The notes: generated by a model from the letters alone, not told the origin. Shown: positions 1 through 8,790, numbered from the stretch's first letter. The stretch is 43,707 nucleotides of DNA from CAUSKK01 sp963532425 (GCA_963532425.1 CAUSKK010000017.1:1-43707), one strand, 5' to 3'. Program-made: numbers and translations.

Positions 1-24
1 GGACACTATCAGGATTTTATTTTT

Positions 25-56
25 AGCCCCAGTAGCAATACTGGGGCTTTCTTTTA
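25..56 (+). terminator. Rho-independent terminator of a gene upstream of the window
   Basis: A perfect 10-bp stem (AGCCCCAGTA at 25-34, TACTGGGGCT at 39-48) closes a GCAA tetraloop and is followed by TTCTTTT on the plus strand. It probably ends a plus-strand gene outside the window. The minus side lacks a T-run next to the stem. Confidence 0.8.
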
Positions 57-74
57 TCTCAATTTTTCTTTAGA

Positions 75-104
75 CAAAACAAAAGCGCTTCAGTAAGAAG
101 CGCT
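75..104 (-). terminator. nrdBA terminator built from two palindrome copies
   Basis: Read on the minus strand, AGCGCTTC (97-104), a 5-nt loop and GAAGCGCT (84-91) form an 8-bp stem followed by TTTGTTTTGT, just past the nrdA stop. Each arm is most of one copy of the window's GAAGCGCTTC palindrome, so two neighbouring copies make the hairpin. Confidence 0.75.
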
Positions 105-112
105 CCCTATTT

Positions 113-1786
113 TTAGCTTTCGCAACTATTACATGTATTCAATAAATCACGATTAAAGCGCTGGGCGGCACTCATGGAGTGCTGATAGTAGAGGGATTTT
201 AGCCCCAGTTCCTCGGCGCGAATATAAAGTTGGTTAATATCTTTGGTTGGAGTGGCCGGGTGAATAACCACGTTTAAACTCTGTCCCTGGTCAATGTATT
301 TTTGCCGTTGACCAGCCTGTTGAATGATGGCCAGCTGAGAAATCTCCTCAAAGGTTTTAAAGACTTCCTTTTCCTCATCGCTTAGAGCGCTTAGATGTTG
401 CACCGAACCATTAAAGGTCAGAATACTTTGCCAGGTACTTTCTTTGTCCAAGCCCTTTTCCCGTAGCAGTTTAACCAGGTAGGGATTCTTATAGACCGTT
501 TTAATCTTAGCTAAATCCTTAACGTGGTAGTTAGATTTGAATGGTTCAATGGAGGGGGAAACACTTCCCAGAATGAAACTACTGGATTTGGTCGGAGCCA
601 CGCTCATCAGTGTGGTATTGCGTCGCCCGTAGCCCTGGAGAATTTCCGGTTCGCCATAGCGGCGGGCCAGTTCCTCCGAAGCGCTTCGGGTACGTTGTTG
701 CAGTAGAGCGAAGATTTCATTGTTCTTCTGCATGGCGGTGAAGCTATCAAAGGCGATGAAATGGGACTGCAGATAGGAATGCCAGCCGAGCACACCCAGA
801 CCCAAAGCACGATGGCGGCGGGCAAAACGGTGGGCCCGTTCCAGATAGGGAATATCAGCGCTTTTCTGCACAAATTCGCTCATCACCGCATCCAGGAAGA
901 AGGTCAGGGTTTCGACGGCGTCGGTGTCCTTCCACTCGTCATAGTGAAGCAGATTCATGGAGGAGAGGCAGCAAACAAAACTTTCCTCCTCGCTGGCCGG
1001 CAACATGATCTCCGAACAGAGATTGGAGGCATAGATTTTCAGGTCCAAATCCTTGTAAACCTCGGGCCGGCCCTCATTGGCATTGTCGGTGAAAAACAGA
1101 TAGGGAATGCCGGTTTCGGCCTTGCGTTGTAGCACCTTGGCCCAGATGCGCCGTTTTTCCGGGTCGCCGGCCTTCATGGCCTGGAACCACTCGCGGCGGA
1201 TGCAAACGCCGTAGTACATCAGCTGAATGGGATTGCCCTCGATGTGAATGTCGAGCCATTCCTCAATGTCACCGTGGTCGATGTCGATGTAGCCGGCGAA
1301 CTGGCCCTTGCGGCTGGTGCCCTGGGAAATCACGTCGATGGTGCAGTTGAAGAGCTTGGCGAAATTGAACGAGCCGTCGGACTTGCCGTTGTTGGTGATG
1401 GCGCTGCCCCGGGGCCGAATGGCGCCGAAATAGGCACTGGTACCCCCGCCGATTTTGCTCATCATGCCGACTTCGGAGGCGGTGCGCAGAATGGAATGGA
1501 TACTGTCGCCGATGAAGCTGCCGAAGCAGGAAATGGGCAGACCGCGTTCCAGACCAAAGTTCGACCAGATGGGCGAAGACAGGGAGAAATAGCCCCGGGC
1601 CATGTAGTGGAAAAATTTATCGCCAAAGCCCTTGATGCCTAACATCTTTTCGGCATAGTCGGCGATATAGCGAATGCGGGTTTCCGGACTGGTATCGTTC
1701 AGCAAATAGCCGCGCTTTAGAAAAGTGCGGCTTTCATCGTTGAGCCAGTCAAAATCTGGCCGGGCGGGAGGTTTAGAAAAGGTCAT
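113..1786 (-). CDS. nrdA: Class I ribonucleoside-diphosphate reductase, alpha (large) subunit, short form
   Basis: This is the catalytic subunit that reduces ribonucleoside diphosphates to deoxyribonucleotides in the cytoplasm, with NrdB as radical donor. At 557 residues it is much shorter than E. coli NrdA (761) and starts almost directly in the catalytic barrel, so the N-terminal ATP-cone for allosteric activity control is absent. Visible active-site residues are C87, the N255-x-C257-x-E259 radical/acid motif, C272, the radical-path tyrosines Y533-Y534, and the C-terminal redox pair C552/C555 in CNSCES. It overlaps the end of nrdB by 14 bp, which suggests translational coupling. A palindrome-pair terminator follows the stop. 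The class I assignment is secure. The nrdA name rather than nrdE rests on the adjacent tyrosyl-radical-type NrdB and the lack of nrdI or nrdH here. Confidence 0.95.
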   Translation of the reverse strand: MTFSKPPARPDFDWLNDESRTFLKRGYLLNDTSPETRIRYIADYAEKMLGIKGFGDKFFHYMARGYFSLSSPIWSNFGLERGLPISCFGSFIGDSIHSILRTASEVGMMSKIGGGTSAYFGAIRPRGSAITNNGKSDGSFNFAKLFNCTIDVISQGTSRKGQFAGYIDIDHGDIEEWLDIHIEGNPIQLMYYGVCIRREWFQAMKAGDPEKRRIWAKVLQRKAETGIPYLFFTDNANEGRPEVYKDLDLKIYASNLCSEIMLPASEEESFVCCLSSMNLLHYDEWKDTDAVETLTFFLDAVMSEFVQKSADIPYLERAHRFARRHRALGLGVLGWHSYLQSHFIAFDSFTAMQKNNEIFALLQQRTRSASEELARRYGEPEILQGYGRRNTTLMSVAPTKSSSFILGSVSPSIEPFKSNYHVKDLAKIKTVYKNPYLVKLLREKGLDKESTWQSILTFNGSVQHLSALSDEEKEVFKTFEEISQLAIIQQAGQRQKYIDQGQSLNVVIHPATPTKDINQLYIRAEELGLKSLYYQHSMSAAQRFNRDLLNTCNSCES

Positions 1787-2753
1787 CGGCGGTAATCTGT
1801 TTGATTTTTTTGGAATAGTCGGTGCTGCGTTTGTAGAAGAAATCGTGTTCCTTGCCCGACAGAATTTCGATGTCGAACCATTCGGTTTCCTTCAGAAGCG
1901 CTTCGTCCACCGGATAGGGGCGGTCCAGGCCAAGAATTTCGAGGGAATTGTTGTAGCGATTGACGATGTAGTTTTCCACCGTGCGCCGGCTGAGGAAATC
2001 CAAATCGCCGGCCTCAAAAATCCAGTCGAGAATTTTCCGTTCGGCCTGCAGGGCGTGGTCGGCCAGCTGGCGCAGGTCATTGTAGAACTCGGGGGTGAAA
2101 AGCTCGGGCTCCTCCTCCTTCAGAATGCCGTAGAGGGTGATACCAAAGCGACCGTGAATTTCCTCCTCCTTGGAGGTGGCTTCCACGGTGTTGGACATGC
2201 CCTTGAAGAGATTGCGCTGCTTATTGAAGGACATGATGACGATGAACTGGCCGAACAGGGAAATATGTTCCACAAAGAGCGAGAACATAATCAGCGTCAG
2301 GATGAAATGCTGATTGCCCTGGTCTTTGTACTGCATGAACTCGTCGATGTAGTTGATGCGGGCCATCAGGGCGGGAATTTCACGAATCTGGCTGAACAGT
2401 TCGTTCATGCCCAGCTGTTCGAGCAGGAAGGAATAGGCGTCCTTATGGCGAATTTCACTTTCAGCAAAAGTGCCGCCCACGTCGTCAATTTCCGGTTTGG
2501 GGAAATAGCGGTAGAGGTCGCCCCAGAAGCGCTTCACGTTTACCTCCACCTGGGAAATGGCCAGCATGGCCCGGGTCAGGGCACTGCGTTCGCTCTCGGT
2601 GATGACGGTTTTATAGTCCTGAATGTCAGAGGTGAAGTTAAATTCCGTGTGCAGCCAGTAGGAATGGCGAATGGCATCTTTAAAATCGAGGAGTTCGGGG
2701 TATTCGTAGGGCTTAATTTCTAAGCGCGGTTTAAACAGGCTTCTTTTGTTCAT
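1773..2753 (-). CDS. nrdB: Class Ia-type ribonucleotide reductase, beta (radical-bearing) subunit
   Basis: This 326-residue ferritin-like helical protein houses the metal cofactor and tyrosyl radical used by NrdA. The first half has ligand E70 (QVEVNVKRF) and the motif E100-I-R-H103-x3-Y107. That motif matches E. coli E115/H118/Y122, so the radical tyrosine is present, unlike class Ic enzymes. The second half has the VEHISLF glutamate and the EEIHGRFG Glu/His ligand pair. The C-terminus ends in a short flexible tail that would dock on NrdA. It is the first gene of a two-gene operon and its end overlaps nrdA. No Shine-Dalgarno sequence is obvious before this ATG. Confidence 0.95.
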   Translation of the reverse strand: MNKRSLFKPRLEIKPYEYPELLDFKDAIRHSYWLHTEFNFTSDIQDYKTVITESERSALTRAMLAISQVEVNVKRFWGDLYRYFPKPEIDDVGGTFAESEIRHKDAYSFLLEQLGMNELFSQIREIPALMARINYIDEFMQYKDQGNQHFILTLIMFSLFVEHISLFGQFIVIMSFNKQRNLFKGMSNTVEATSKEEEIHGRFGITLYGILKEEEPELFTPEFYNDLRQLADHALQAERKILDWIFEAGDLDFLSRRTVENYIVNRYNNSLEILGLDRPYPVDEALLKETEWFDIEILSGKEHDFFYKRSTDYSKKIKQITADDLF

Positions 2754-2757
2754 GACA

Positions 2758-2784
2758 TTTATAGATAGAAAAATCGGGTGTTAA
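2758..2784 (-). promoter_or_regulatory. Weak candidate promoter for nrdBA
   Basis: On the minus strand TTAACA (2779-2784) and TATAAA (2758-2763) lie 15 bp apart just before nrdB. The spacing is short and the leader would be only a few bases, so this is tentative. I saw no convincing NrdR box pair in 2754-2850. Confidence 0.25.
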
Positions 2785-2935
2785 TTGTGGCAAATCGGGG
2801 GGAAATTTCAAGAATTGACAGGCCTCACGGCTGGGGTAATTTATTGAAATCAAAAAGGAAAAATGAAAGAAGGCCGGCCTTCCCGTCCTTTCCAATAGTC
2901 CGTTGTAATTGCAACGAATTAACTTGGGAAAAGCC

Positions 2936-2969
2936 CAAAAAAAGAAGCGCTCCCTAGGGGAAGCGCTTC
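2936..2969 (-). terminator. Terminator of the YrdC-TauE-SPOR-argS run, palindrome pair
   Basis: On the minus strand a stem from 2957-2969 and 2944-2954 (GAAGCGCTTCC against GGGAGCGCTTC, one G-U pair, CTA loop) is followed by TTTTTTTGGG. It lies about 20 bp past the stop of the YrdC-like gene. Both arms are copies of the AGCGCT palindrome. Confidence 0.8.
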
Positions 2970-2991
2970 GGTCGCTGGGGGCGCTTCGGAA

Positions 2992-3768
2992 TTAGTAGTA
3001 CTCGCCGTGGCGATAGTCCCAGCTGTTAAAGCTGTCGGCCAGATGCATCATGATTTTGTCCACGTCCAGACCCTTGCGAATCAGCACCGGCGCCGGGCTG
3101 ACGGAACGGGCATTGCCCTGCTCGGGAATCAGCTGACCCTCCTTATTCACCATCGACACCATCACGCCCTGCTCATAGCGGGTTTCCACGGTTTTATCCG
3201 GCTGAATGGAGGCCACATAGTCATCGGCCTCAATAATCAAATCCACCTTGCTGGCAATGCGTTCGCCGATGCCTTCCACCTTGCCCCGGTTGCCCTTGCC
3301 GGACGGATTGGCGCTGGAGGCATAGACCATTTTCTTCTCGGTACGCCAGAGGTGTTCGGCCAGCTGTTCGCCACAGACGCCAAATTTAATGACAAAGCAG
3401 CTGGTGCTGCGCTTGTCCATCATCAGCTCCTCGCGACCGTCCTTCAGCAGCTGGGCCTTGGCATCCTCGCGCCAGGGCAGAATGCAGCCGAGCAGAATGT
3501 CTTCGTCCCAGTGCTTCTGGTAGAAGGCTTCGATTTCCGGATTGAGCTGGGCCAGAGCCTTGAGCTGTTCCATGGAACCGCAGAGCACCACGCCGGGTTT
3601 GTTGCGATTGCGTTCCTTGGCATCGAATTTCCGTTCCAGACCCTTTTTGTCGGTGGTCATGATGATATAGCCCACTTTGGTGGGGCAGACGATAACGCCG
3701 CCCTCCTGGCCGAGTACGCTAAGCGCTTCCTGGGAGAGCTGGCGGTCCCAGTGAATTTGTTTGGTCAT
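2992..3768 (-). CDS. YrdC/Sua5-domain protein (threonylcarbamoyl-AMP synthase family)
   Basis: This 258-residue protein has the YrdC fold. The N-terminal stretch GGVIVCPTKVGYII resembles the family's PTDTVYGL strand. KERNRNKP (about residues 51-58) matches the KxR...P nucleotide-binding signature, and SSANPSG (about 151-157) is the conserved family motif. Family members make L-threonylcarbamoyladenylate for the tRNA t6A modification (TsaC/Sua5). The changed first motif (PTKVGY rather than PTDTVYG) leaves open a paralogue of different role, such as YciO, so no symbol is given. It lies 9 bp downstream of the TauE/SafE gene on the same strand and is the last gene before a strong terminator. Confidence 0.8.
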   Translation of the reverse strand: MTKQIHWDRQLSQEALSVLGQEGGVIVCPTKVGYIIMTTDKKGLERKFDAKERNRNKPGVVLCGSMEQLKALAQLNPEIEAFYQKHWDEDILLGCILPWREDAKAQLLKDGREELMMDKRSTSCFVIKFGVCGEQLAEHLWRTEKKMVYASSANPSGKGNRGKVEGIGERIASKVDLIIEADDYVASIQPDKTVETRYEQGVMVSMVNKEGQLIPEQGNARSVSPAPVLIRKGLDVDKIMMHLADSFNSWDYRHGEYY

Positions 3769-3777
3769 GGCTAGTCC

Positions 3778-4533
3778 TTATTCGTTGATGAGTGCCGATA
3801 ACACCGCAACCAGTGTCATCGCAAATAGCAGTATTTTCATGGTTTTGGGCCGGATGCTCAGGGCGGCTTTGACGCCCAGATGGGCACCCCACATATTGCC
3901 CGCCGCCAAACTTAAACCCAGCGGCCAATTGACTTGGTCGTGATAAATAAAAATGGTCAGCGCTATCACCGTAAAGAAGATGGTGCCGACCAGTTTCAGG
4001 GCATTGGTTGCCACTAAATCATAGCGCAAACTCCCGGCAATTGCCGTAATGAGGATAAAGCCAACGCCGGCCTGAACGAAGCCACCGTAGAGGCCGGCGA
4101 GGAAAAGGCCGAGCTGGGCGCTGGGCGTCTGGCGCACGCGCCGGGGCCGTTCGTCGGCGCCGGCGAGGATAACGTTCGGCAGAAACAGTACCACGGTGCT
4201 CACCGTCAGCATGGACCCCAGCAGCAGGATTTTCAGAAGCGCTTCGGGCAGCTCGGCGGCGAAGAGGGCGCCTAGCAGACCGCCGCCGGATACCCAGGCA
4301 AAGATGGCGGGTAAATCGGCGGTGGGCAGCCGGCCGTGGCGCTGGAAGGCCCAGACGCCAACCAGGTTTTGCAGCAGAATGCCAACCCGATTGGTGCCGT
4401 TGGCGACGCTGGGCGGCAGGCCGTAGAGCATCAGCAGCGGCAGCACCAGATTGGAACCGCCGCCGGCCAGCACATTAATTACGCCGCAGAGAATGCCCAG
4501 GGCGAAGATGGCCAGATATTGCCATAGGTCCAC
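3778..4533 (-). CDS. TauE/SafE-family membrane permease
   Basis: This 251-residue protein is almost entirely hydrophobic, with about seven to eight transmembrane helices in two similar halves. The first begins LAIFALGILCGVINVLAGGGSNL and the second LAGLYGGFVQAGVGFIL. The Gly-rich GxxxGxxNxxAGGGS and GGFxQxGxGF signatures mark the TauE/SafE (formerly DUF81) family, which exports sulfite, sulfoacetate and other small organic anions across the inner membrane. The substrate cannot be told from sequence. It lies between a SPOR-domain gene (1 bp away) and the YrdC-like gene, probably in one transcript with argS. This looks like positional packing rather than a pathway link. Confidence 0.85.
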   Translation of the reverse strand: MDLWQYLAIFALGILCGVINVLAGGGSNLVLPLLMLYGLPPSVANGTNRVGILLQNLVGVWAFQRHGRLPTADLPAIFAWVSGGGLLGALFAAELPEALLKILLLGSMLTVSTVVLFLPNVILAGADERPRRVRQTPSAQLGLFLAGLYGGFVQAGVGFILITAIAGSLRYDLVATNALKLVGTIFFTVIALTIFIYHDQVNWPLGLSLAAGNMWGAHLGVKAALSIRPKTMKILLFAMTLVAVLSALINE

Positions 4534-4534
4534 G

Positions 4535-5137
4535 TCAGTACTCCTTTATATAGGGGGCGTATTTATGCTTCTTGAGGAAATCGGCGATTTTCTTCGCCTC
4601 GTCGCGGCTGGGCGCCTCAATTTGCACCAGATACATCTGATTCCGTTCGCTGCGCGGCAGGTCGATGCGGTACTGGGCGTTCAGGGCCAGCAACTTTTCC
4701 TTCAGGGCCAGGGCCGTGGGCCGGTCGTGGACGGCGCTCACCTGGACGCGAAAGATGGTTTTCTTGGCGCGCTCCTGGGGACTCTGCCGTTCGATTTCCT
4801 CGGCCCGGGCATCGATGTTCTGGGAAAAATCATATTTGGGCCGGCTGATGCGCGGGCCCGGGGCGGGGGTGTCCTCGTCGCTCAGCATTTCCGCATCATT
4901 ATTGGCCAGCGCTCCCGGAGGTGGCGGCGCAGCTCCCGGCACCGGTTTTGGCGGGGGCAGCTCGTTGGGCAGATGTTCCGCCTGGCCCACACTGGCCAGC
5001 GGTTCCACGGCGCCCAGAATCGTTTCCGGCGGCGGCGGCGGGGGCGGCGGCTTGCGCCGGGGCAGAATGTCCCCGCCGAAGAACAGCACAAACAGCACAA
5101 TGAGGCCGGCAATGCGCAGGCTCCATTTTTCCTGCAT
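4535..5137 (-). CDS. SPOR-domain inner-membrane protein (FtsN-like)
   Basis: This 200-residue bitopic protein has a short cytoplasmic N-terminus and one transmembrane helix (about residues 8-25). A periplasmic linker follows with an eight-proline run at 30-37 and further Pro-rich stretches to about 115. The C-terminal SPOR domain spans about residues 124-200 (FRVQVSAVHD... MYLVQIE... APYIKEY). SPOR domains bind septal peptidoglycan stripped of stem peptides, and a TM-linker-SPOR layout directly after argS is common for FtsN-like proteins in gammaproteobacteria. I see no clear FtsN essential helix motif, so an FtsN role is inference. Its start codon abuts the argS stop. Confidence 0.85.
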   Translation of the reverse strand: MQEKWSLRIAGLIVLFVLFFGGDILPRRKPPPPPPPPETILGAVEPLASVGQAEHLPNELPPPKPVPGAAPPPPGALANNDAEMLSDEDTPAPGPRISRPKYDFSQNIDARAEEIERQSPQERAKKTIFRVQVSAVHDRPTALALKEKLLALNAQYRIDLPRSERNQMYLVQIEAPSRDEAKKIADFLKKHKYAPYIKEY

Positions 5138-6877
5138 TTACATTTTTTCCAGCGCCTTGACCCCAATCAGGCCGAGGCCGTTGCGAATGAGCTGGCGCAG
5201 ACCGTAGGTCAGCAGCAGCCGGGCGTTGCGCAGCGCGGCGTCCTCGTGGAGGAGCTTATAGCCGGCGTCGTAGTACTGGTGCCAGGCCGTGGCCAGTTCC
5301 TTCAGATAGTTGATGATGAGATGGGGCGCCTGGTCGCGGCCGGCGGCCAGCACCACATCGCCATAGCGGGCCATTTCCCGCAGCAGCGCCTGTTCCTTCT
5401 CCTCCACCAGCAGGCTTACCAGGGGAAGCGCTTCCTCGGGCACAAAGGGGAAGCCGGCCTCGGCGGCCTTCTCCAGCACGCGATTGGCGCGGGTGTTGGC
5501 GTACTGGACGTAGTAGAAGGGGTTCTCCTTGCTCTGGGAGCGGGCCAAGTCCAGGTCAAAATCCAGATGGTTATCGGATTTGCGCATGGCGTAGAAGAAG
5601 CGGCAGGCGTCCGAACCCACCTGCTGGCGCAGCTGGCGCAGGGTAACGAAGGAGCCGGAGCGGGTGCTCATCTGCACCTTTTCGCCGTGCTGATAGAGCA
5701 CCGCAAACTGCACCAGATTGATGACCAGCTTCTGCGGGTCGAGGCCCAGGGCCGCCAGGGCCGCCTTGACCCGGGCGATGTAGCCGTGGTGGTCGGCGCC
5801 CCAGATATTGATGGCCAGGTCGTAGCCGCGCTGGAATTTCTCCAGGTGATAGGCGATGTCCGAGGCGAAATAGGTGGTGATGCCGTTGTCGCGCTGCACC
5901 ACCCGGTCTTTCTCGTCGCCGAACTGGGTGGATTTGAACCAGCGGGCGCCGTCCTTCTCGTAGATGAAGCCGTTGGCGGCCAGCAGCCGAAGCGCTTCGT
6001 CGATTTTGCCCCGGGTGAAGAGGGATTTCTCCGAATAGTAGTTGTCGAAGTGGACGTTGAATTCCGCCAAATCCTCGCGGATGTCGGCCAGCTGGGAATC
6101 GAGGCCGGCATTGAAAACCCGGGCGTAGCGTTCCGAACCCAGGGCGGCGCGCAGCCGGGCGATGGCCGTGTCTATCCAGTGGTCGCGGTGTTCCTCGTCG
6201 TTGGGGAAATCCGGGCAGAAATCGGCCAGCGGCAGCCGAAGCGCTTCGCCCTGGTCGCGCCGGAGCCCGGCGGCGATGTCCTTGACATAGTCGCCCTGGT
6301 AGACGCCGGGGGGAAGCGCTTCCTCCAGCCCCAGGGCCTGGAGATAGCGCCAGTAGGTGGACAGGGCGAGGATGTCCATCTGGCGGCCGGCGTCATTGAC
6401 GTAGTATTCACAGTCCACGCTATAGCCGTTGGCACGCAGCACATTGGCCAGGCTGGAACCGTAGCCGGCGCCCCGGCCGTGGCCGACGTGCAGCGGGCCG
6501 TTGGGATTGGCGGAGACAAATTCCAGCAGAATGCGCGTGCCGGCGCCGGATGAGTTTTCACCGAAGCGCTCCCCCTCGGCCAGAATCTGTTGCAGCAGCC
6601 GCTGGTGGGCATCGCCGGCCAGCCGAATATTGATGAAGCCGGCGCCGGCAATTTCCCAGGCCGCCACCCCCTCCACCGGCCCGAGGGTCGCCAGCAGGGC
6701 TTCGGCCAGCTCCCGGGGTTTGCGGCCCAGGGCCTTGGCCTGTTTCAGCGCCACATTGGAGGCAAAATCGCCGTGGGCCGGGTCGCGGCAGCGTTCAATC
6801 TCGACGACCACCGGGCCCAGCTCCGGCGCCAGCTGGCGCAGGGCCTGTTCTAGTTGTTGTTGGAGAAAATCTTTCAT
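5138..6877 (-). CDS. argS: Arginyl-tRNA synthetase
   Basis: This class I aminoacyl-tRNA synthetase of 579 residues charges tRNA-Arg in the cytoplasm. The N-terminal Add-1 tRNA-binding domain is followed by the HIGH-type signature HVGH at 130-133 (in SANPNGPLHVGHGRGA). The KMSK equivalent is the usual ArgRS variant KVQMSTR at 400-406, and a DALR anticodon-binding domain closes the protein with the family's C-terminal Met. Several GAAGCGCTTC palindromes lie inside the gene, for example near 5423, 5995, 6238 and 6313, read as EAL. It is first in a run with the SPOR, TauE/SafE and YrdC-like genes. A good promoter and a terminator-like leader hairpin lie upstream. Confidence 0.97.
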   Translation of the reverse strand: MKDFLQQQLEQALRQLAPELGPVVVEIERCRDPAHGDFASNVALKQAKALGRKPRELAEALLATLGPVEGVAAWEIAGAGFINIRLAGDAHQRLLQQILAEGERFGENSSGAGTRILLEFVSANPNGPLHVGHGRGAGYGSSLANVLRANGYSVDCEYYVNDAGRQMDILALSTYWRYLQALGLEEALPPGVYQGDYVKDIAAGLRRDQGEALRLPLADFCPDFPNDEEHRDHWIDTAIARLRAALGSERYARVFNAGLDSQLADIREDLAEFNVHFDNYYSEKSLFTRGKIDEALRLLAANGFIYEKDGARWFKSTQFGDEKDRVVQRDNGITTYFASDIAYHLEKFQRGYDLAINIWGADHHGYIARVKAALAALGLDPQKLVINLVQFAVLYQHGEKVQMSTRSGSFVTLRQLRQQVGSDACRFFYAMRKSDNHLDFDLDLARSQSKENPFYYVQYANTRANRVLEKAAEAGFPFVPEEALPLVSLLVEEKEQALLREMARYGDVVLAAGRDQAPHLIINYLKELATAWHQYYDAGYKLLHEDAALRNARLLLTYGLRQLIRNGLGLIGVKALEKM

Positions 6878-6883
6878 GCTTAT

Positions 6884-6915
6884 TCCTAAAAAAATTGAAA
6901 ACCCGCCCGGGCGGG
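6884..6915 (-). promoter_or_regulatory. Terminator-like hairpin in the argS leader (possible attenuator)
   Basis: A perfect GC palindrome CCCGCCCGGGCGGG (6902-6915) is followed on the minus strand by TTTTCAATTTTTTT, then the AGGAA ribosome binding site and the argS ATG. It lies between the predicted start of transcription and argS. It therefore looks like a conditional terminator rather than the end of serC, which has its own terminator. Confidence 0.5.
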
Positions 6916-6931
6916 CGGTGGCAGGGGCTTC

Positions 6932-6959
6932 ATTGTAGCGTCCGCCCCGGCGCTGCCAA
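6932..6959 (-). promoter_or_regulatory. Sigma70-type promoter for argS
   Basis: On the minus strand TTGGCA (6954-6959) and TACAAT (6932-6937) are separated by 16 bp, close to consensus. It sits downstream of the serC terminator and about 55 bp before the argS ATG. Confidence 0.6.
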
Positions 6960-6974
6960 GGGTGGCGGTGGCAA

Positions 6975-7000
6975 GAAAAAAGCGCTCCGGGGGAGCGCTT
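6975..7000 (-). terminator. Terminator of the rppH-min-serC operon, palindrome pair
   Basis: On the minus strand AAGCGCTCC (6992-7000) and GGAGCGCTT (6980-6988) pair around a 3-nt loop and run into TTTTTTCTTG, 12 bp past the serC stop. Both arms are the asymmetric variant of the palindrome. Confidence 0.85.
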
Positions 7001-7012
7001 CGGCCGGGCTGC

Positions 7013-8095
7013 TTAGCCGTGCCGGCGTTCAAATTCCGCCATAAACGCCAGCAGCGCGTCTACTGCCGCCCCGGGCAGGGCGTTGTAGAGCGAAGCCCGG
7101 ATGCCGCCCCGGATGCGGTGGCCCTTGAGGCCGCTCATGCCCTGGGTCTCGGCCTCCTGCCAGAACTGGCTTTCCAGCTCGGCGCTGGGCAGGTTGAAGA
7201 TGACGTTGGTTTGGGAACGGAACGGCGCCGGAATGGGATTGCGGTAGAAAGCGCTGGCGTCGATGGCCGCATAGAGACGGGCCGAGCGCTCCCGGCTCTG
7301 GGCCGCGAAATGGTCAACGCCGCCCTGGGCCTCCATCCAGCGCAGCATCTTGCCGAGCACGTAGATTTGAAAGGTGGGCGGGGTGTTATAGAGACTCTGG
7401 GCGTCGGCGTGGGCCTTGTAGCTGAGAAACTGGGGAATCTTGGGGTGTTCCACCAGCAGGCGCTTGCGAATGAAGACCAGCGCCAGGCCGGCCGGGGCCA
7501 GATTCTTCTGAACGCCGCCATAGACCAGGTCGCAGCGGGCCCAGTCCAGATGGCGGGTGTAGAAATCCGAGGAGGCGTCCACCACCAGCGGCGCCGCCAC
7601 CGTGGGCAGCTCGCGGAACTGGACACCGCCCACGGTCTCATTGCTGGCCAGATAGACATAGCGGCTGTCCGGAGCCAGGGGGGGAAGCGCTTCGTTGGCG
7701 GGCAGGGTGGTGTAATCCTGGCCGGCGCCGTCCCAGAGCGCTTCGGCCGGGCCAATGCGCTGGGCCTCGCGCAGGGCCTTGGCACTCCAGATGCCGCTGA
7801 CGATGAAGGCGGCCCGGCCGCCGTCGGCGAGCAGGTTAAGGGCCGTCATCACAAACTGCTGGTGGGCGCCGCCGGGCAGCAGCAGCGCCTCAAACTCATC
7901 GGGCACCCGCAGCAGCTTTTTCGCCAGGGCCAGGGTTTCAAAGTGCAGCGCCTCGAAGCGCTTCGAGCGGTGGCTGATTTCAATCACCGACATGCCCGAA
8001 CCCTGGAAATCCAGCAGTTCGGCCTGCACCTCCGCCAGAACGGCGGTGGGCAGTGTGCAGGGGCCGGCACAGAAGTTATAGATGCGATGAACCAT
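7013..8095 (-). CDS. serC: Phosphoserine aminotransferase
   Basis: This 360-residue PLP-dependent fold-I aminotransferase converts 3-phosphohydroxypyruvate and glutamate to phosphoserine in serine synthesis, and also acts in the PLP pathway. The start NFCAGPCTLP is the conserved SerC N-terminus. HRSKRF and LLPGGAHQQF form the phosphate and cofactor region, DASSDFYTR carries the PLP aspartate, and GGVQKNLAPAG places the Schiff-base lysine at K197. Length matches the family. It is the last gene of a packed minus-strand run, 9 bp after dnaQ, with AGGA before the ATG. Palindrome copies appear in two reading frames (NEALPP and SKRFEA). Confidence 0.96.
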   Translation of the reverse strand: MVHRIYNFCAGPCTLPTAVLAEVQAELLDFQGSGMSVIEISHRSKRFEALHFETLALAKKLLRVPDEFEALLLPGGAHQQFVMTALNLLADGGRAAFIVSGIWSAKALREAQRIGPAEALWDGAGQDYTTLPANEALPPLAPDSRYVYLASNETVGGVQFRELPTVAAPLVVDASSDFYTRHLDWARCDLVYGGVQKNLAPAGLALVFIRKRLLVEHPKIPQFLSYKAHADAQSLYNTPPTFQIYVLGKMLRWMEAQGGVDHFAAQSRERSARLYAAIDASAFYRNPIPAPFRSQTNVIFNLPSAELESQFWQEAETQGMSGLKGHRIRGGIRASLYNALPGAAVDALLAFMAEFERRHG

Positions 8096-8104
8096 AGCGA
8101 ATCC

Positions 8105-8790
8105 TCAGGAATTGATTTTTTTCAGAATATCTTGGTGCCGGGCCTGTTCCTCGGCACTGGCCGTTAGCGCCAGCCAGCCCTCCCAGGGCACTTCGCCCCC
8201 CTCGGCGCCGGCATCAAAGGCCGGCCGGGGCGCCTCGGCCAGATTAAGGGCGTTCTGGCTGCTGGTCATCTTCAGATAGACCTCGGCCAGCAGCCGACTG
8301 TCGAGCAGGGCGCCGTGCAGGCTGCGGTGGGAGGTGTCGATGTGGTAGCGCTTGCAGAGGGCGTCCAGATTGTTGCGGCTGTTGCTGCCGAAAATCTGCC
8401 GGGCCAGCTTCAGCGTATCCACCAGCCGGAAGCGCTCCTCCAGCCGCCAGCCGGCGCCGTAGAGGGCCAGCTCCCGGTTAATAAACATCTGGTCGAACTC
8501 AATGTTATGGGCGATGAGCTCGTCGGCACCGGCGATGAAGTCGAGAAATTCCGGCGCCTTCTGGGCGAAGGTGGGCTCCATTTTGACCCGGGCATCGGTG
8601 ATGCCGTGCACCCGGGTGGATTCCGGGTCGATGGGCTGTTCCGGATTGAGATAGCACTGGAATTCGCGGCCGGTGAAATGGCGGTCGATGAGTTCGACGC
8701 AGCCGATTTCAATGATGCGATGGCCCTCGGATTTGTCGCGGCCGGCCTTGTTCATGCCGGTGGTCTCCGTATCGAAAACGATGCTACGCA

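Noticed and set aside
4451..6553. 700-codon plus-strand open frame opposite the SPOR and argS genes
   Set aside because: It is antisense to clear genes; high GC third positions keep the opposite frame open. No domain is recognisable.
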